Of a stretch of 8,266 nucleotides of DNA, positions 6,553 through 8,266 are shown one piece after another (the stretch's first letter is position 1; each line of letters starts with the position of its first letter). The translations under genes were made by a program, and so were the position numbers. The DNA lies in contig JBIKMV010000130.1 of NCBI GenBank assembly GCA_044359055.1, forward strand, positions 1 to 8,266, read 5' to 3'. This DNA comes from CAMDMI01 sp044359055 (GTDB lineage Bacteria; Bacteroidota; Bacteroidia; Cytophagales; Flexibacteraceae). The notes under the pieces were generated by a model that was given only the letters and a program-made list of their open reading frames with translations, ran no database searches and had not been told where the DNA came from.

Positions 6553-7491
6553 ATGAAAATGGAATTAAATGCACCAATTTATGTTGCCGGTCATCGTGGG
6601 ATGGTGGGTTCTGCTCTGGTAAGAGCGCTGGAAAAAAGAGGTTTCCGCAATATAATTACCCGAACATCTGCCCAACTTGATCTGAGAAATCAGCAGGCAG
6701 TGACAGATTTTTTCAGAACCGAAAAACCGGAATATGTATTTCTGGCAGCAGCAAAAGTAGGTGGCATTCAGGCCAACAACATCTACAGGGCCGATTTCAT
6801 CTACGAGAACCTGATGATAGAAAGCAATGTCATTCATCAGTCGTATTTGAATAAGGTGAAAAAGCTGCTTTTTCTTGGTTCTTCCTGTATTTACCCTAAA
6901 ATGGCCCCGCAACCGCTCAATGAAGAATACCTGCTTACGGGGTTGCTGGAAACAACAAACGAGCCTTATGCCATTGCCAAAATTGCGGGAATTAAAATGT
7001 GCGAATCGTACCGCCTGCAGTATGGCTGCGATTTTATTTCGGTAATGCCAACCAACCTTTATGGCCCCAATGACAACTATGACCTGAACAACAGCCATGT
7101 TCTGCCTGCCCTTCTCCGCAAATTCCACGAAGCCAAAGTTTCCGGAAAAAACGAGGTGGTAGTCTGGGGAAGCGGATCTCCCAAGCGGGAGTTTCTGCAT
7201 GCCGATGACCTGGCAGATGCCTGTCTTTTTCTGATGGAAAACTACTCAGAGCCCGGCCTGATCAACATTGGAACCGGCGAAGATCTGAGCATTAAAGAAC
7301 TGGCTGAGATGATTGCAGGGATAACAGGATTTGAGGGGAAAATTGTGTGGGACAGCAGCAAACCCGATGGCACGCCCCGCAAACTGATGGATGTGAGCAA
7401 ACTCCACAGTGCAGGATGGCATCATAAAATTGAACTTGCCGCCGGAATCCGGATGGTGTACGAAGAAGTCGGGGCAAAGGAATTTGCCTGA
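6553..7491 (+). CDS. fcl: GDP-L-fucose synthase (epimerase/reductase)
   Basis: Carries out the 3,5-epimerisation and NADPH-dependent 4-reduction of the Gmd product to GDP-L-fucose. It has 312 residues, typical for the family (also called wcaG). Motifs: the nucleotide-binding loop GHRGMVGSA (13-21), the catalytic serine in GSSCIYPK (Ser110, with Cys112, equivalent to E. coli Ser107/Cys109), YAIAK (Tyr139, Lys143), PTNLYGPNDNYD (166-177), and the His of NNSHVLPALLRKF (His182), matching E. coli His179. The C-terminus has PDGTPRKLMDVSKL, the usual substrate-binding tail. It starts at ATG 6553; an ATG at 6559 would drop two residues. It is the second gene of the gmd unit, and the two products act in sequence. 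Confidence 0.96.
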   Translation: MKMELNAPIYVAGHRGMVGSALVRALEKRGFRNIITRTSAQLDLRNQQAVTDFFRTEKPEYVFLAAAKVGGIQANNIYRADFIYENLMIESNVIHQSYLNKVKKLLFLGSSCIYPKMAPQPLNEEYLLTGLLETTNEPYAIAKIAGIKMCESYRLQYGCDFISVMPTNLYGPNDNYDLNNSHVLPALLRKFHEAKVSGKNEVVVWGSGSPKREFLHADDLADACLFLMENYSEPGLINIGTGEDLSIKELAEMIAGITGFEGKIVWDSSKPDGTPRKLMDVSKLHSAGWHHKIELAAGIRMVYEEVGAKEFA

Positions 7492-7511
7492 AACACCACG
7501 CCGACCCATTC

Positions 7512-8266
7512 ATGCCGGGTAGAAAATCAAGGAACCGCCTGAAGGAAAATGTACTTCTGCTGGATATGGCGGCAGAAGGCAAATGCGTGGCCCGAATTGA
7601 GGAAAAAGTCTTTTTTGTGGAAGGAGGTGTGCCCGGAGATGTGGTGGATATCCTGGTAGAAAAAGACAAAAAATCGTATGCAGAGTCCCGGGTGTACCGG
7701 ATGAAAGAGCCGTCGCCCGACAGAAAGGAGGCTTTCTGCAGCCATTTCGGAACCTGCGGAGGTTGCAAATGGCAGAATCTGGAATATGAAAAGCAGCTGG
7801 AGTATAAAGCCAAGCAGGTAAAAGATGCCTTTGAGCGTATAGGAAAAACCCGGGATGGAAAATGGTTTCCTATATTGCCCTCACCCCGCACCCGGGAATA
7901 CCGCAACAAACTGGAATTTACTTTTTCGGCAAGCAGGTGGCTGGAATTTCATGAAATCGGAAACAATGAAATAGAGTCCCGAAATGCCCTGGGATTTCAT
8001 ATTCCCGGAAAATTTGACAAAATTCTGGAAATCAGCCATTGTCATCTGCAGCCTGAGCCAAGTAATGAAATTCGGAATTGGACCCGCAAGTTTGCTGAGG
8101 AACAGGGATATAATTTTTTCAATATCAGGGAGCAAACCGGACAACTAAGGAATCTGGTAATCCGGACTACGGGCACAGGTGGCCTGATGGTGGTGCTGAT
8201 ATTCGCCCATGATGCCGAACAGATAATCGAACCGATGCTTTCGGCCATGAAGGAAGCCTTTCCTCA
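7512..8266 (+). CDS. rlmD: RlmD/TrmA-type RNA (uracil-5-)methyltransferase, 5' part
   Basis: I translated this frame by hand from the ATG at 7512. It is open for 251 codons to the right edge, so the SAM-binding and catalytic domain is largely missing. Residues 10-64 fit a TRAM RNA-binding domain (DMAAEGKCVARIEEKVFFVEG, then PGDVVDILVEKDKKSY). A cysteine cluster follows: Cys76, Cys82 and Cys85 in CSHFGTCGGC, and Cys177 in SHCHLQ, the C-x5-CGGC-xn-C pattern that holds a [4Fe-4S] cluster in RlmD, which methylates U1939 of 23S rRNA. Bacteroidota often have more than one paralogue of this family, so the exact target uridine (U1939, U747 or tRNA U54) is not certain. It begins 20 bp after fcl with no terminator visible between, so co-transcription is likely though the functions differ. 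Confidence 0.88.
   Translation, partial: MPGRKSRNRLKENVLLLDMAAEGKCVARIEEKVFFVEGGVPGDVVDILVEKDKKSYAESRVYRMKEPSPDRKEAFCSHFGTCGGCKWQNLEYEKQLEYKAKQVKDAFERIGKTRDGKWFPILPSPRTREYRNKLEFTFSASRWLEFHEIGNNEIESRNALGFHIPGKFDKILEISHCHLQPEPSNEIRNWTRKFAEEQGYNFFNIREQTGQLRNLVIRTTGTGGLMVVLIFAHDAEQIIEPMLSAMKEAFP

Noticed and set aside
6565..7200. Minus-strand open frame of 211 codons
   Set aside because: It lies wholly inside fcl, whose motifs are complete. The predicted protein has low-complexity, shadow-like composition and no family features.
7292..7909. Minus-strand open frame of 205 codons
   Set aside because: It spans the end of fcl and the start of the RlmD-like gene in antisense. Both plus-strand genes are clearly real and the product is rich in Ser, Arg and Phe as antisense frames often are.
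1..8266. Search for CRISPR, tRNA, insertion sequence ends or direct repeats
   Set aside because: No regularly spaced repeats, no tRNA-like cloverleaf, no transposase and no long direct or inverted repeats were seen by eye.

Overview
The window looks like chromosomal DNA from a member of the Bacteroidota. Three things point there. The two best promoter-like sites both match the phylum's -7 element TAnnTTTG. Clear Shine-Dalgarno sequences are scarce before the starts. One gene is a DUF2027-type protein with a C-terminal Smr domain, an arrangement I associate with this phylum. Genus or species cannot be read from the sequence. No mobile element, CRISPR array, tRNA or rRNA gene is visible. Gene density is high; the two longest non-coding stretches are 3138-3402 and 5242-5418, both between divergent genes.

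Left part (1-3137, minus strand). Five genes are packed head to tail: a 95-residue protein of unknown function, an outer-membrane beta-barrel-like protein, a small ICMT/PEMT-type membrane methyltransferase, a 120-residue membrane-anchored or exported protein, and a multi-pass membrane protein that runs off the left edge. The last three junctions are stop/start overlaps (GTGA, TAATG, ATGA), so this is a translationally coupled operon devoted to the envelope. A full TTTG / TACCTTTG promoter match at 3295-3324 probably drives it. The joint role of these genes is unknown, and this is the least explained part of the window.

Middle (3403-5241). Glutamate racemase (murI, plus strand) makes D-glutamate for peptidoglycan. 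It ends in a hairpin that overlaps its stop codon and meets, tail to tail, the minus-strand gene for a DUF2027-like/Smr protein. The Smr gene has its own promoter candidate at 5322-5355.

Right part (5419-8266, plus strand). gmd and fcl (GDP-mannose 4,6-dehydratase and GDP-L-fucose synthase) lie 21 bp apart and carry out the de novo conversion of GDP-mannose to GDP-L-fucose, the donor for fucosylated surface glycans. Twenty bases further on starts an RlmD/TrmA-type RNA m5U methyltransferase with an iron-sulfur cysteine cluster; it is cut by the right edge. The gmd and fcl products form a complete pathway, whereas the methyltransferase is probably linked only by shared transcription.
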